Shown here piece by piece: positions 37,901 through 51,085 of a stretch of 64,000 nt of DNA. The notes under the pieces are model-generated. The model saw nothing but the letters and a program-made list of their open reading frames with translations, ran no database searches and was not told the DNA's origin. The translations under genes were made by a program, and so were the position numbers. The stretch covers positions 103,166,501-103,230,500 of the forward strand of contig NC_133027.1 in the NCBI RefSeq assembly GCF_048771995.1, given 5' to 3'. The DNA comes from Taeniopygia guttata. Taxonomy: Eukaryota; Chordata; Aves; Passeriformes; Estrildidae. Every line of letters begins with the position of its first letter. Position 1 is the first letter of the stretch.

Positions 37901-40900
37901 ACTGAGCTGCATTTGCTACCATGGCTCTACTTAAGAATGGCTACTAGACAATTAAAAAGAATAATAACAACAGAACTCACTACTCAAAAATGCTCCTGTG
38001 GAGCAATTCCTCCTGCAAACTGCAACAGTTTCTGCTGCCACGCTGCATTTTTGTGCCAACATTGCTCCCTGCAGTCACATCATATTTTCATTGCCTACTG
38101 ATGTAATACCATGTTGTAAACAAGGCAGGGTGGAAGTAGAAAGTGGCATTGTGGTTATTTTGTGGTTGGTTTGAGAAATTCACCTTCTTTACTGTGAATG
38201 GCATCTCAGTGCCCAGTGCAGCACCGAGCTCCTGATACACATGCTGTGTGCTACTCTGTTTGAATGATACAGATTGGGGAATATCTCCAAAAGGAATTAT
38301 CTTTCTCCTCTAAAAGAGGACTCATTTTAGAGTCTGAAAACACTTCTCATCTATGAAATGTTGCATAATTCTCCACAGCTTCTGCCATTCATGTTCTTGG
38401 CACGAGAGCTTCCAAAAATCTCCTGTACAATTTAACATTTCTGTGCAAAGTCAATACAACTTTTTAACCTAAAGTGAGGAAATGAAAGACCTGGGTCAAG
38501 TATTATATGCACTCTGGGCTCTGAAGAATGAACACCAAAAATTTAAAACAATCCAAGAAAAACATGAACAAGAATTTAACCCATTTTACTTGTTACCACT
38601 CTTACCAGGTGGATCATACAAGGACACTTCCTTGTAAGTGACAGACATCACTGGGTGCTTGAGCTTCTCCCTGAAGTCACTGATGGTTTGGTAGACAAGG
38701 AACACAGCTACAGCCATGAGCAGCAGATAAATAAACAGGAGAATTACTGAAAAAACATTCTTTAGGCAGGTCTTGCTGAAACGCAAAGAAGGGGTAGTGG
38801 TACCCAGCTCACCATCTGGAACCAAACAGAATATGGATTGGGACTTTAACATACAGATATTTGTGCTGAATTTTCATTTAAAGATCAATCATGTGAGAGG
38901 AAAGTAAGCCTCAAACTCAGCTTGATTTTAAAAACCGCAGCTAATTATAGGCAGGCAGATACTTCCTTTCAAGTATGAAGTGTAATCAACCTAAGATTGT
39001 GCCTCCTTTTCACATGCCAGAATTTGGCACTCTGCTTAAGGCCACTGCAGGCAGGAAACATGGCTTATTTTCAAGGACAACTGAGAAACAAAGTATAAAG
39101 TTCACAAGAAAGTCTGCTCATGGTCAGTGTTTGCTTCTGGAAAAAAAACAACTCCTTTTCCTCCATTTCTAATCTGAAGTGATTCTTACACACACTCAGC
39201 ATAGACATCAGTGGAGTGATTTAATATTCTAATGCTATGCATTGCATCTCCACCATGGTAGAAGTTACTAGATATTTGTTACTCTCTAGTTCATAATTCC
39301 TTGTGCATGTTAAAAACTGTCACAGAAGGATTCTTCCAATTACAGCTAGAAAGAGATTGACCCAATTCTCCCAGAGACTCTTTTCCTTCAAATCTTGTTC
39401 TCTTTAGATCTTCACAGTAGTCTCACCCACACAGACACTGCTTTCCCCATACCCCTTGCCTTTGCCATTTCTTTTGGTAATATTTCTAAGGAAAAGGTTC
39501 CTGTACTCTTGACTTCTACATTATGTTTTGTCATGAACGATATACAGCTGATCACACAAAATTTGATGTTAAAACTCAATGCAAGGAAGGAGATAAGCAG
39601 CCATGCTTCCTGCTGACTGTTCTTGTGGTGTCACTAAATGAGTCAGCCCCTCTCAGGCCATGCCACATACTGCTCTCCAACTCTATGGTTTGGTGTTTGT
39701 GCCTTCCTGCAGCAAACAGGAGCCTTTTAGTGAACCCTACTGCACACAAAACCACTTACAAATGTCCACGGGCAAGTTACATGCCAGGAGATGGCAGCCA
39801 AGGCAATTAGGACATTAATATGCATAAAATTGCACTGCTGAAACAAACAAGTCTTGGACAGCTGCAAGGCATTTAGGCCATACTCCTTTCAGGCTGGCTA
39901 AGCTCAGTGCCCACACCTGAGCTGCAATAAGCCCATTTAACACCGCTTCATGCCCTCCAAAAGCAACCTGAACAAAGATCTATTCAAATTAAAGATCTAT
40001 TCTAAAGCGTCTATTCAATAGTGCATCTTGCTCATGTAAATCTGGCACAGACTCTGCCTGCAACCCACTGCCTCTCAGGTGAGACACAACATAAAGGAAG
40101 ATGACATCCTAAGCTATCTCAAGAGTCAGATGTGCTGAACCTGTTTTGATTGAGCACAGTTCCTGACAAAGAAATATTCTCCTATCAGTCCTTGGATAAC
40201 CTCCTTGGTTTTCCATCAGTACTGATTCACATAAAATAAGGGAATTAAGTAGTGAAACTAGCATTTTGTTTACCTTCAGAAGTGCAATAAAATAGCAAAA
40301 ACAAAACCACACACATAACAGCAGCTAACAGGCCCTAACAATCAGCAATTTTTGGGTCAATTGTTCTTACCTCGTAAAATAACAGAGCTGGAATCTTCAT
40401 GAACTTCCATATCTCCTTCTCTCTCCTCTGCTGGATTTTCAGATACTCGCTCCACATCTTCACTCAGCTGTGTAGTTAAAACAGTGGTTCAATTTCCAAA
40501 CATGCTCTCAACTTGCAATTGCTGGAATTTCTATGGTACAAATAAAAGAGGCTCCAACTAACCAAACACACAAAAACACACCCCCAGTCCAAGAGCATCC
40601 AACATCTGTTCCACTTGTTCACAAGACAAAAGCCACATTTCTGTAGACTTAAGAGCCACAAATTAAGTGACTTGCATGCTACAAATTTAACCTACTTCTA
40701 CCCTGCTGCTTCAACAATAACATCATCTTCCCATTCAAGTTCAAAGTAATTGTTTCCCCAGCAGCTCCAACACACTTTAACCCCACAATTAGGACAGTGA
40801 TCTCTGACAAGCAGGAACTTCATTCTGTCACTGAAGAATATATTTTTAGGCATAAAGAAACCACAGCACATACCAGCAAACAGAGCATTAGCACTTCTTA

Positions 40901-43900
40901 ATAAAGAGGTACAAAAAGCACGAGATGCATTTTGACAGGTGTTAAGGCAAGGCACTGAAACACAGTCTCAGCCACAGGTCGCTGGGTCATTATGAGACAA
41001 CAGTCAAGCATCTCTATATTTCTGCTCCTTATTTGATCTCACTGTGCAGATTATTATATATTAGTGGTTATGCAACTAATTAGTCTTCCAGTGTTTCTGA
41101 AACACCAACAGAGACCAGATGTTTTCTTGTTTTGCTATTCAGAGCTCTGGGCTCAAACTGCCAGGCCTCCTCCCTCAGAGTCAGAAGCTTGTCACAGCAG
41201 ATATGCATCACACAACATTGTGAAGCACTACAGATTTTATACATTATAAATAGAAAGTATCTCTTGTATGTTTTCCTTTCTTTTGCGGTGGGAACTGACA
41301 CAGAGATTACAACAATGCAAACCACGGCACAGCTCATCACATTAGCCTTGTTCCTGTTCCAAGGAAAACGGGGGCACAGTTAATGCTGCAGCTGCACTGA
41401 ATGCTATTAAACACTATTAGACACTACACCCCTAACTTACACAACAGAAACATGCATGTATCCATAAGGGAGTGCTTTTATTTCACCCAACTTTAATTCA
41501 GTACTGAAATCATCATTATGCCATTACCAAATCATCACTAGCACCTATTAGGAAAGAGTCCACTCATTTTACGTCTTCAAAGTCTCCTTCACCTCCTGCT
41601 GTATTTCTGTATGAATTTCTGTCACACAAAGCAAAATGAAAGCAGTTTCCCAGCTGTTTTTAAATGCTAAGTACATAAATAAAGCATGGTCTCCCATAGC
41701 ATGAGGCAAGAAGTGAAGAGATAACTTGTAGGCTAAAAACTCAGCTCATATGCAAGACTCTCACTGGGGTCCAACTGAAGGTACCTTTTTCAATTATCAC
41801 CATAAAATAAGGGAAAATTAAAAGTCTGTTCCTTGTTGTAGAAACATGCTGGTTCTGTTTACCTGACCCAAAATAAGCTACTCTGACCCAGAAAAAAGCC
41901 CACTGAACCTCTTGTACTAGTTACACTAAATCAGCTAAGAAACCAGTTCCAGTCATACTCATGCAAATTGCTGATACCAGAGCTGATCCAACAAATGTAA
42001 TGGAAGTGACAAATGACTCCCACATCTCTGATTCCCCAGCTACAGGCACCTCATTGACTGAGGTTATTGGGAGGTAAATGAATTCTATTCCTGATGGTAA
42101 GGAGACCCCAACACAAGTCTAAAAAAGAACAAAATAAGCAACATTTCTTACCCTCTCAAGAGGACCTACAGCAATTTTTTTTCAACAAGTGGAAGAAAAA
42201 TTATCTTAGACATAATTCCAAATCTAAATGATTGTGTGTTAAGCTCAGAAAACACAACATTTCAGCAGTCCTTAGAAACAAACCTAAAAAATCCCAAACA
42301 ACATGCAACTGTTTTCTTATCACTGGTCACAACGTTTCACAAGCTTTTCACAGACAAAGCCAGAGAAGGACAGCCAGGCAAGAGCAGGACTACTAACATT
42401 TCTTCAGATGCAGTAAGCAGGTTGAGCTGATGTGTAAGACCCGCTCCCTAAAAATAACTTTGTTTTACTGCACATCCTCAACACCTGAACTGAGGTCACC
42501 GAGATCCCAGCGCTGTGCATGGCTCAGCCACTGCGTTCTGAGCAGCACACAGCACCTTGACTCTATAAGGCAGGGCAGCACAGACCTACAAACCCAACAC
42601 CTCACACACACCCCCTGCTACAGCCTCCCAGTGACTGGGAAGCCAGCACAGGACACTGCAGGACAGCTGATTCCAGCTCACACTTGCCACTCAGCTTGGA
42701 TTCAGGGGTTCTGCCAACCAGGTTCCTCCTCACAGGCCAGCCTTCCCATGTGGTATTTCTGATACAGGGTGAAGTGTGGTGCCAACCAGAAGGAACACAG
42801 ATCGCAGGGTGGTTGAGCTTGCAGTAGGATGCAGAGACAGGATCTCAAGGGCAGGAAGGGCATGAAGCAGAACTTCACTCAGCATTCCTCTGGGTTCAGC
42901 ACATACAGCTGCGGGAGAAACAACTGCAGGAACCTGCCCATATCCCAGCAGCTTTTTTCAGTCCTGCACACAGAAAATCACTGGACAAAAAGAAGCTCAG
43001 AAACAGCAATTACAGCCATTTGAGCATTCCTGCCAGGGGCAGAAGCAACAGACTGCTGCAGGTGCTGGAGAAGGAATGGACACACAGGTGCTGCACTTAC
43101 ACACACACACCCTATCTTGATTCGTGCCACAGTTTGGGATAAACCCAAACATATGGAGCAGTGTCAGTGGTGGCCGATACTTAAGGTGGAACATAACATG
43201 CATAGTCCATGTCCACACTTCAGTCATCAATGCAGATTCATTAACTCTCACAAGTACCTTCCCTAGGTACAAGCACACAAGACAACCTTATCTTGATAGT
43301 CATGGGCTAAATCCTTCCTACAGGATAAAACTCCCTTAAATAAAAGGAGAACTTGCTCATACAGGCCTTTTGCTGATCCGCTGATTCATCACCTTCCAAT
43401 GCCTTCTAGCCTGGCAAGAAAACCAGAAGCTGAAACTAAACAGACTGTACCACACTAAATTAGAATGTATTAAAAGTGAGCCTCAAACTACCCGTCACGT
43501 GTAGAGGAAGGAAAATATCTACATTCCTTTTGCCTGCAAGATACAAACAAAAGCGCTCTGCTGTAACTCTCCAGCGCTGCTGAACTTGGCACAAATTGCT
43601 TGTGTGTCTATTAGGAGAGATAGGAAGGAGCAAGGCAGCCGGGCTGCCGAGCCTGTACATTGATATGCAAACCAGGCGCTGCTTGGGCTTTTGGCAGCGC
43701 GATAAAGCGTCCTTCAGTTTGGGATGCGGCAGCTCTGCTACCCAAGCCGCTCTCACAGCCGACAGACCATCCATCCCCTCACTACCAAACCCCGGTACAG
43801 AGCCCGGCCGTGCCCGCCCCACACACCCGAACAGCCGCTCCCACGCGTGTAACCCCGCTCAAAGGCAAACCCGGAGCCGTGAGCGCCCCGCACCGAGCCG

Positions 43901-44024
43901 GGCTCAGGGCGGCAGCGCCGGCTGGCCCCGCTCGCCGAGCGGCCCCCGCGCCCTGCCAGCCCCCCCAGCCGCGCCCGGCCCCCGGCACCTCCTGGTAGGA
44001 TGCGGACACCTCTGGATTTGGCAT
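25793..44024 (-). CDS. PACC1: Proton-activated chloride channel (PAC, TMEM206), complete
   Basis: This is a trimeric acid-activated chloride channel of the plasma membrane and endosomes. Eight coding exons join in frame to 350 residues, the human length. In order: a cytosolic N-terminus with YQEL at residues 10-13 (a YxxL endocytic motif in the family), an acidic linker, transmembrane helix 1 at about 64-86, a large extracellular domain with KLKHPVMS (His98) and Cys128, sequons NYT (Asn156), NQT (Asn163) and NET (Asn191), then transmembrane helix 2 at about 302-322. ALFKAADFAK holds Lys319, the pore residue that sets anion selectivity in human, followed by a basic cytosolic tail. Gln296 and Asp297 before helix 2 are kept. 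Human Asp109 is Ser here, and the human Asn148 sequon is lost. The start is the second of two nearly adjacent ATGs, since only it gives the conserved frame. The gene converges with PPP2R5A and diverges from NENF. Confidence 0.97.
25955..26648 (-). other. PACC1 intron 7, nothing recognised
   Basis: 694 bp with a short GC-rich part near 26.0-26.1 kb; no supported feature. Confidence 0.75.
26649..26753 (-). CDS. PACC1: PACC1 coding exon 7
   Basis: 105 bp, 35 codons, TSVVNYIDQRTKPRSDQ to PFIQTVQD. Acceptor CTCTCCCCAG, donor GAC|GTGAGT. The loop after DQR is one residue shorter than in human, balancing the insertion in exon 4. Confidence 0.95.
26754..30226 (-). other. PACC1 intron 6, no gene seen
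   Basis: 3.5-kb intron. Several open frames at 27.3-27.9 kb on both strands lack family resemblance. The only clear element is the homopolymer at its 5' edge. Confidence 0.75.
30199..30224. repeat. 26-base T run beside PACC1 exon 6 donor
   Basis: Uninterrupted T on the plus strand, so A in the PACC1 transcript, starting at intron position +3 of exon 6. Confidence 0.95.
30227..30371 (-). CDS. PACC1: PACC1 coding exon 6
   Basis: 145 bp, completing a split Ser and reading PEKAKFMKDCESSYSS to ETVEFKQE. Acceptor TTCCCTTTAG. The donor GAG|GTAAAA runs straight into a 26-base A run (T on the plus strand, 30199-30224). Confidence 0.95.
32603..32670. repeat. T-rich low-complexity tract
   Basis: A 20-T run followed by T-rich sequence with short G and C breaks. 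It could be the A-rich tail of an old retrocopy on the minus strand, but no body was recognised. Confidence 0.7.
33251..33280. repeat. A-rich low-complexity tract
   Basis: 17 A followed by GAAAAAAGAAAAAGAAG; simple sequence within PACC1 intron 5. Confidence 0.8.
35450..35592 (-). CDS. PACC1: PACC1 coding exon 5
   Basis: 143 bp, KYALVVQGPRDVKKREL to SSFQEFVS plus two bases. Acceptor TTGCTTACAG, donor CAG|GTATGT. Keeps a sequon at LNET. Confidence 0.95.
35593..36435 (-). other. PACC1 intron 4, nothing recognised
   Basis: 843-bp AT-rich intron with a short CA run near 35.69 kb. Confidence 0.75.
36436..36590 (-). CDS. PACC1: PACC1 coding exon 4
   Basis: 155 bp, IAFYPGKAQLLSCKHHY to NYTDPFTNQTM. 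Acceptor CCCCAACCAG, donor ATG|GTAATA. There is one extra residue versus human after HHY. Two sequons (NYT, NQT) are kept. Confidence 0.95.
36591..38605 (-). other. PACC1 intron 3, nothing firm
   Basis: 2.0-kb intron. GTTGGAAGACAATCTAGTCC at about 37350 recalls the CR1 3' end but is too short to call; an A run follows it. Confidence 0.65.
38606..38815 (-). CDS. PACC1: PACC1 coding exon 3, first membrane helix
   Basis: 210 bp, DGELGTTTPSLRFSK through the first transmembrane helix (VFSVILLFIYLLLMAVAVFL) to SLYDPP(G). Acceptor GGTTCCAG, donor CTG|GTAAGA. Holds His98 and Glu107; residue 109 is Ser. Confidence 0.96.
38816..40370 (-). other. PACC1 intron 2, nothing recognised
   Basis: 1.6-kb intron with no supported feature on either strand. 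Confidence 0.75.
40371..40467 (-). CDS. PACC1: PACC1 coding exon 2
   Basis: 97 bp, LSEDVERVSENPAEE to SSSVILR plus one base. Acceptor AACTACACAG, donor CGAG|GTAAGA. It encodes the variable acidic N-terminal linker; only the first residues and the phase match human closely. Confidence 0.88.
40468..43988 (-). other. PACC1 intron 1, no gene seen
   Basis: 3.5-kb intron. GC content rises from about 43.7 kb into the CpG island that covers exon 1. A short CA repeat lies near 43.1 kb. First-intron enhancers are possible but not shown by the sequence. Confidence 0.7.
43989..44024 (-). CDS. PACC1: PACC1 coding exon 1
   Basis: Twelve codons, MPNPEVSASYQE, phase 0. Human reads MIRQERSTSYQE, so the SYQE end fixes the frame. 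The donor is GAG|GTGCCG. The ATG at 44024 has G at -3 and C at +4; an out-of-frame ATG lies five bases upstream. The exon sits inside a CpG island. Confidence 0.9.
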
Positions 44025-44095
44025 AGCATCGGCGGGAGCAGCGCCGCGGGGCTGGGCAGCGCCCGCCGGCACCGCACGGCGCGGGGCAGCCACTG

Positions 44096-44156
44096 GCCGG
44101 GCCGAGCCGAGCCGGGCCGAGCCGAGCCGCCCCGCCCGGGCCGGGCCACGCAGGCG
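44096..44156. repeat. GCCGA-type short tandem repeat in PACC1 promoter
   Basis: Units of GCCGAGCCGAGCCGG and GCCGAGCCGAGCCGC in tandem, followed by CCCGCCCGGGCCGGGCC. This is a GC-rich simple repeat directly upstream of exon 1, prone to length change and to strong RNA structure if transcribed. Confidence 0.75.
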
Positions 44157-44290
44157 CCGCCGGGACCCCCGGGCCGCCCCGGCCGGCCCTTCCCGTCCCC
44201 GGGCGGTGCCCGCCCCTCGCCGGGGCTGCCGGGAGGCGTAGTCCGGGCAGAGCGCTGCGCTCCGGCTGCTCCGCACACGCCTGAGGGGCG

Positions 44291-45270
44291 GTTTGCAGAG
44301 CGTCTCTCCCTCCTGAGGGACGCTGACGGGGAGATGAGGCTCTCCTCCTTTACAACGCAAACTCTGCTAACACAAGCATGAGCCAGGCTTGGAAAGCCGG
44401 CTCCCCCTCCCCGAGCTGCACAAAATACTTCCCTTTTAATTTTTGTTTTAAATTTTTATTTTTATTTTCTTTTGCTCAAGGCTGTTATCGGAACACCAGA
44501 ACACCAGGCGTGCTTGACCAGCAGACAGGACTCCTGCAGAACTCCTGGGGTGACCCACCCACGCTGTGCCCGCAGCAATGGGGCACTGCAGGAAAATAAA
44601 AGCCAAAACCACGTAAGGGCTGATTCATGAGCCACATGGCCACAAATACCTACACAGCTTTTTTTTTTTTTCCTTCCCCAGCGTGGAAGTAATTGTTAAT
44701 GTTGCATCATCAAGAAAAAGCACGTGCAACATTTTTTTGCATTGAGATGCAACACTGTAAGGGAGTCTCTGCTGAGTACATCATTCCCCTCTGCCTAAGG
44801 CCCACACCTAGCAAGTTAATAACCAAGATTTTAAGTCCTTTGACAATAACAATCCTATTATACATTTGAATTACAGCACTGTAGTCAGGAAGAGTGGATG
44901 CTGCAGGATCAAACATCCAGGCTTTAATTCCTTCAGATCCTCACTTGACAGTGCCACAGTGAGGAATGTGATAGACGTATCTGAACTGCAAAAATATTCT
45001 AATACCCTTGATTCTACATAGAATGATACCAAGCTTATTTTTCTACCAGTCCTGAATGTTCCCCTGTGCCTTATTTATAGCATGGGGAAAACTGTAATCT
45101 GAAAATTTCCTGTTTAAACTGTCTGTTCCTAGGCTAAAAATGTCTGGTTTTTTTGTCACAAAGATGAAGCCTGCAGCATGTGCGCTAATTTTGTGAACAA
45201 CCATTGAAAACAGCTAGCAGAGAAACTTCAAGAGGGAAAGAAGGAGGAAAATTAAGAAATCTTTTATTAT
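44291..45270. other. Spacer between divergent PACC1 and NENF promoters
   Basis: About 1 kb of AT-rich DNA with T runs (44.65 kb) and no recognised feature, between two CpG-rich ends. Confidence 0.65.
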
Positions 45271-45274
45271 TAGG

Positions 45275-45495
45275 TGTCTGTTAGGGTGCCAAGTCCATCT
45301 CTTTAGCACGTCCTTAGGTGCCACATCCACGGCTCTCCAGCGATGGTGACTCCACTGCCCGGAGCAGCCTGTTCCAGTGCTTTTCTGTGGAGGAGCTTTC
45401 CCGAATATCCAGTCTAAACCTCCTTGGCACACCTGAGGCTATTTCCCTTTGTGCTATCGATTGCTACCCGTGAGCAGCGGCAGACCCGCGCTTGG
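45275..45495 (-). mobile_element. CR1 LINE fragment next to NENF promoter
   Basis: Matches the reverse complement of a CR1 3' part: TGGTGACTCCACTGCCCGGA, AGCCTGTTCCAGTGC, ATATCCAGTCTAAACCTCC, TGGCACACCTGAGGCTATTT, then CTATCGATTGCTACCCGTGA. The low-coordinate end corresponds to the element's 3' side but lacks a clean terminal repeat. The copy is truncated and inactive. It ends about 150 bp before the NENF start codon; the right boundary is approximate because the sequence grades into the CpG island. Confidence 0.75.
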
Positions 45496-45644
45496 CCGCA
45501 GTGGTGTAGAGCCATAGCTCTCCCCAGGGCTCCTTCTCCGCAGCCCCAGCCTTGCCGTGCCCTCAGCGCTGTTCCCGCCGCGCTCCGCTCCTTTAACCGC
45601 GGTCCCGCCCCGCTGCCGCCCGGGGGCGGTGCGCGCTGCGCGGC

Positions 45645-48304
<2,660 letters not shown>

Positions 48305-48925
48305 AGAACATTTTTGTACCCAGAGAATGCCTGGGCAGAGGCACAGCAGAATATTAAATTAATTCCCTGTGTTCTGGAGTTCATTACTACTATTAGCTAC
48401 CATGAGTAATTTCTCTGCTCAGAAAATAAGTGTGTGTGTACACACATGGCATAGAGGAAACAAACAGATCTGTAGTAGTGTCATACACCTGGGCTGTTTG
48501 CTGGGAATTACAGGAATTATTTGACCTGCAAGTTCTTTCTGACAGGATTTCTCTGTTAAGAAGCATATAATGTAAAATTACATTCTTTAGAAGAAAGAAG
48601 AAAGCTTTTAATAATTGAAATATGACTGGTCTTTTTGTAAATCCCAAGCTGTTTCCCACTCCTTGGAAAAGTGTAAATTAATTTTTTGGACAAACTAACA
48701 TCAATTGTCTGTGCTTCATGTGAATGTAGGTAGCACATGAGTACAGACAAGTGCAATACATACACGGGCTTACATTTTCAAAAGCATTAAGGAGTTTAAT
48801 ATTTGATGGGTTTGAGAGAACTGGATATAAAGCCACTCAGTCTCCTCAATGCAGTTACTGTGGAGTATTTCTGCAAAGCTTACAGCTGTAAACCGAGAAA
48901 AATAAATCTATTTTCCCCACATGAA
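48305..48925 (+). other. NENF: NENF 3' untranslated region
   Basis: About 600 bp of non-coding sequence from the stop to just after the poly(A) signal; the exact cleavage site is inferred. Confidence 0.65.
48901..48906 (+). terminator. NENF: Poly(A) signal of NENF
   Basis: AATAAA about 600 bp after the stop codon, followed by TTTTCCCC and a TGTGACATTTG stretch that may act as the downstream element. Confidence 0.6.
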
Positions 48926-51051
48926 GACTACTGTGACATTTGAAATAAGACTATTATGTTAGGTTTGGATAAATGACACTTTACTTTTTAGAAATTATTA
49001 TCAAAGATGTTATCTATATTAGATTATGATGATTTTCTTTAGCCTTCCTCCAATCTTTCTCTGGCAAAAAGAGAAAATCCTAGCCCACTGTTTGCCACTT
49101 ACTCTTACAGCACAAGTTTCTGATAGCAGCTTAGTGTCCTGTGGACATTGTTAGCATTTTTATATTAACAATTTCAGTTCTCATTTTTTATGTCTCTTAG
49201 ATTTCCTTTGTTCTTACCCTGGTTCATTAAAACTTACTGCTGTTTTAACGAAGTGTGCAGTGCCATATTTCTCTTCCTCTTAATCTGATACAAAAGTGCA
49301 GACCCTGCAGTGAAAGCAGACCCCATTGATGGTGTTTCCCTGGCAGTCTTCCAGCAACAAGAGGACTGTAAAGGCCTGAGCTGTATAAATTGCTGCTAAC
49401 CCCCAACTTTAACTAAGGAGAAAGTGAATTGTCCCATATGTGGACTTATCTGTCACTGTCACCATTTTGACTGATATGTGAAAAACGAAACAGCTGCTCC
49501 CAATTCTGCATTAATAATACAGATATAATAAAAATATGATTCTGTATTGTTGTTATTTCTTAAGCATTTTGGTAACTTTGTATGAAGGGAAGATTTTATT
49601 AGATCATTCCCACCTTCTAGTTTGCAGGGGACAGATGCTGTCAGTTGAATAACTAGAAAAGCTGTTTCTATGTATTTGCCCATTCTTTCCCAACGTTACA
49701 GATTTTATTCTAGATTTGTTTTGTGTCTCACCATTAGACCACTTCATTTGCAGGAGGGACTCCATGGCCCTCCCACTGTTGGATGGTGCTCTGAGTAGAA
49801 AAAATAAATCAGCATCTAAGAAATTACTATTGCTTCAGATAATTACTCTTGTTACTATGCATTATTATTACTGCTGCCCTTTTAATTAGAGACCAACAGC
49901 AGCTGGGAGCTTGCTCCATGATGGTAACCTGTTGTCTTTGTGGGAATGCGTGTGGGTCTGGTGGTTATGGTGGTTGGTTGGTTGCCAACATTTCACAAAT
50001 AATTTTTCAGTGCCTACTACTTTTATTGCCCTTCTCATCCTTTCCTTGCATGCTTCCTGATGGGGCAGCTTCAGTAGTTGTGCTGCTGTGGTTATTGTAA
50101 AGTCCTTGCTTCATCTGGAATCACAATATCCAGCTGCATTTCAAAAAAACCCCGTTGTAGCTCAATTGCAGCTCATCACCACTGAGTGGCTCAGTGTTCC
50201 TGTTCTCTCCCTGCTTTTCCTGTTCTCCCTATGAAATCACCTTTGCTGATGTCAAGGCAGGTAACTCAGCTTCTGCTTGGACTAAATTTCAGGTTCTTTT
50301 CAACGAGGAAGTGCTCCTGTTGCAACAGGAAATGGTGATATAAAACCCCCTCCTGTACTGGAAGATCCTCACAAATTCAACCTGCTCTCATCCTTGTCTG
50401 TTATTAAAGACAAGGTTATCAACACTGAGTGCACTTTAGAAAGAAAAACATTTCCATTTGAAAACTGAAGGTTTCACATTTAATCACTTCCTAGGCTATT
50501 TCACTTGGGTTCCACTCAATAGAAGTGTTGCAACAATAAGGTTTTAAGTGGACACATCCTTGACACGTTTTCACTGACTGCTTTTTAAAAATTAATTCAG
50601 AGTACCATAGTATTTCTTTTACTGTTAATTCAACAACACTCTTTTATGTCTAAGGTTGTTTTACTTGCCAATGGCCTGAAATTGATTTTGCTTAAAAGTG
50701 AACTGCCAGCTATGGCTGCTTTGTTCATGCAGCTGCATTTCCGTGACCTCTGTATTATTCCAGTAAAACAGGTGCCCTCCAGTAAAACAGTGCCAGTTCA
50801 TGATCTATAAATTGCACTCAAAACAAGCAAGCTGTGCAAAGCCCTGTTGTAGCCCTCCTACTCCACACCTCTTTTGGAGAGTCTCGAATTTCTTTTTAAT
50901 TTGCTTGCTGCTTCCAGATAACATTGCAAATGTCATTGCTTTTGCTTTGTGCTTCCAGCATCCATCTTGCTAACTTAGGTCTAATGTTTTAATTAATTGC
51001 TGCACCAAGAATTGCCTTCCTTTAGTACTGAGTAATAGTTTACTCTTCAGC

Positions 51052-51085
51052 ATGTTAAGAATTATCAGAATGTTAAGAATTATCA
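51052..51085 (+). repeat. Short tandem duplication, 18-bp period
   Basis: ATGTTAAGAATTATCA at 51052 and again at 51070. Confidence 0.85.

Larger units (their letters stand above)
43750..44290 (-). promoter_or_regulatory. PACC1: CpG island and promoter of PACC1
   Basis: A dense CpG- and GC-rich block covering exon 1 and the upstream region, in sharp contrast to the AT-rich surroundings. GC-box-like CCCCGCCC lies near 44130 and GGGCGG/CCCGCCCC near 44200-44217. No TATA box is apparent. The exact transcription start is not determinable. Confidence 0.8.

Noticed and set aside
43596-44381. 261-codon plus-strand and 192-codon minus-strand open frames over the PACC1 promoter
   Set aside because: GC-rich CpG islands lack stop codons by composition. 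The peptides are Ala/Pro/Gly/Arg-rich with no family resemblance, and only the small part MPNPEVSASYQE is the true PACC1 exon.
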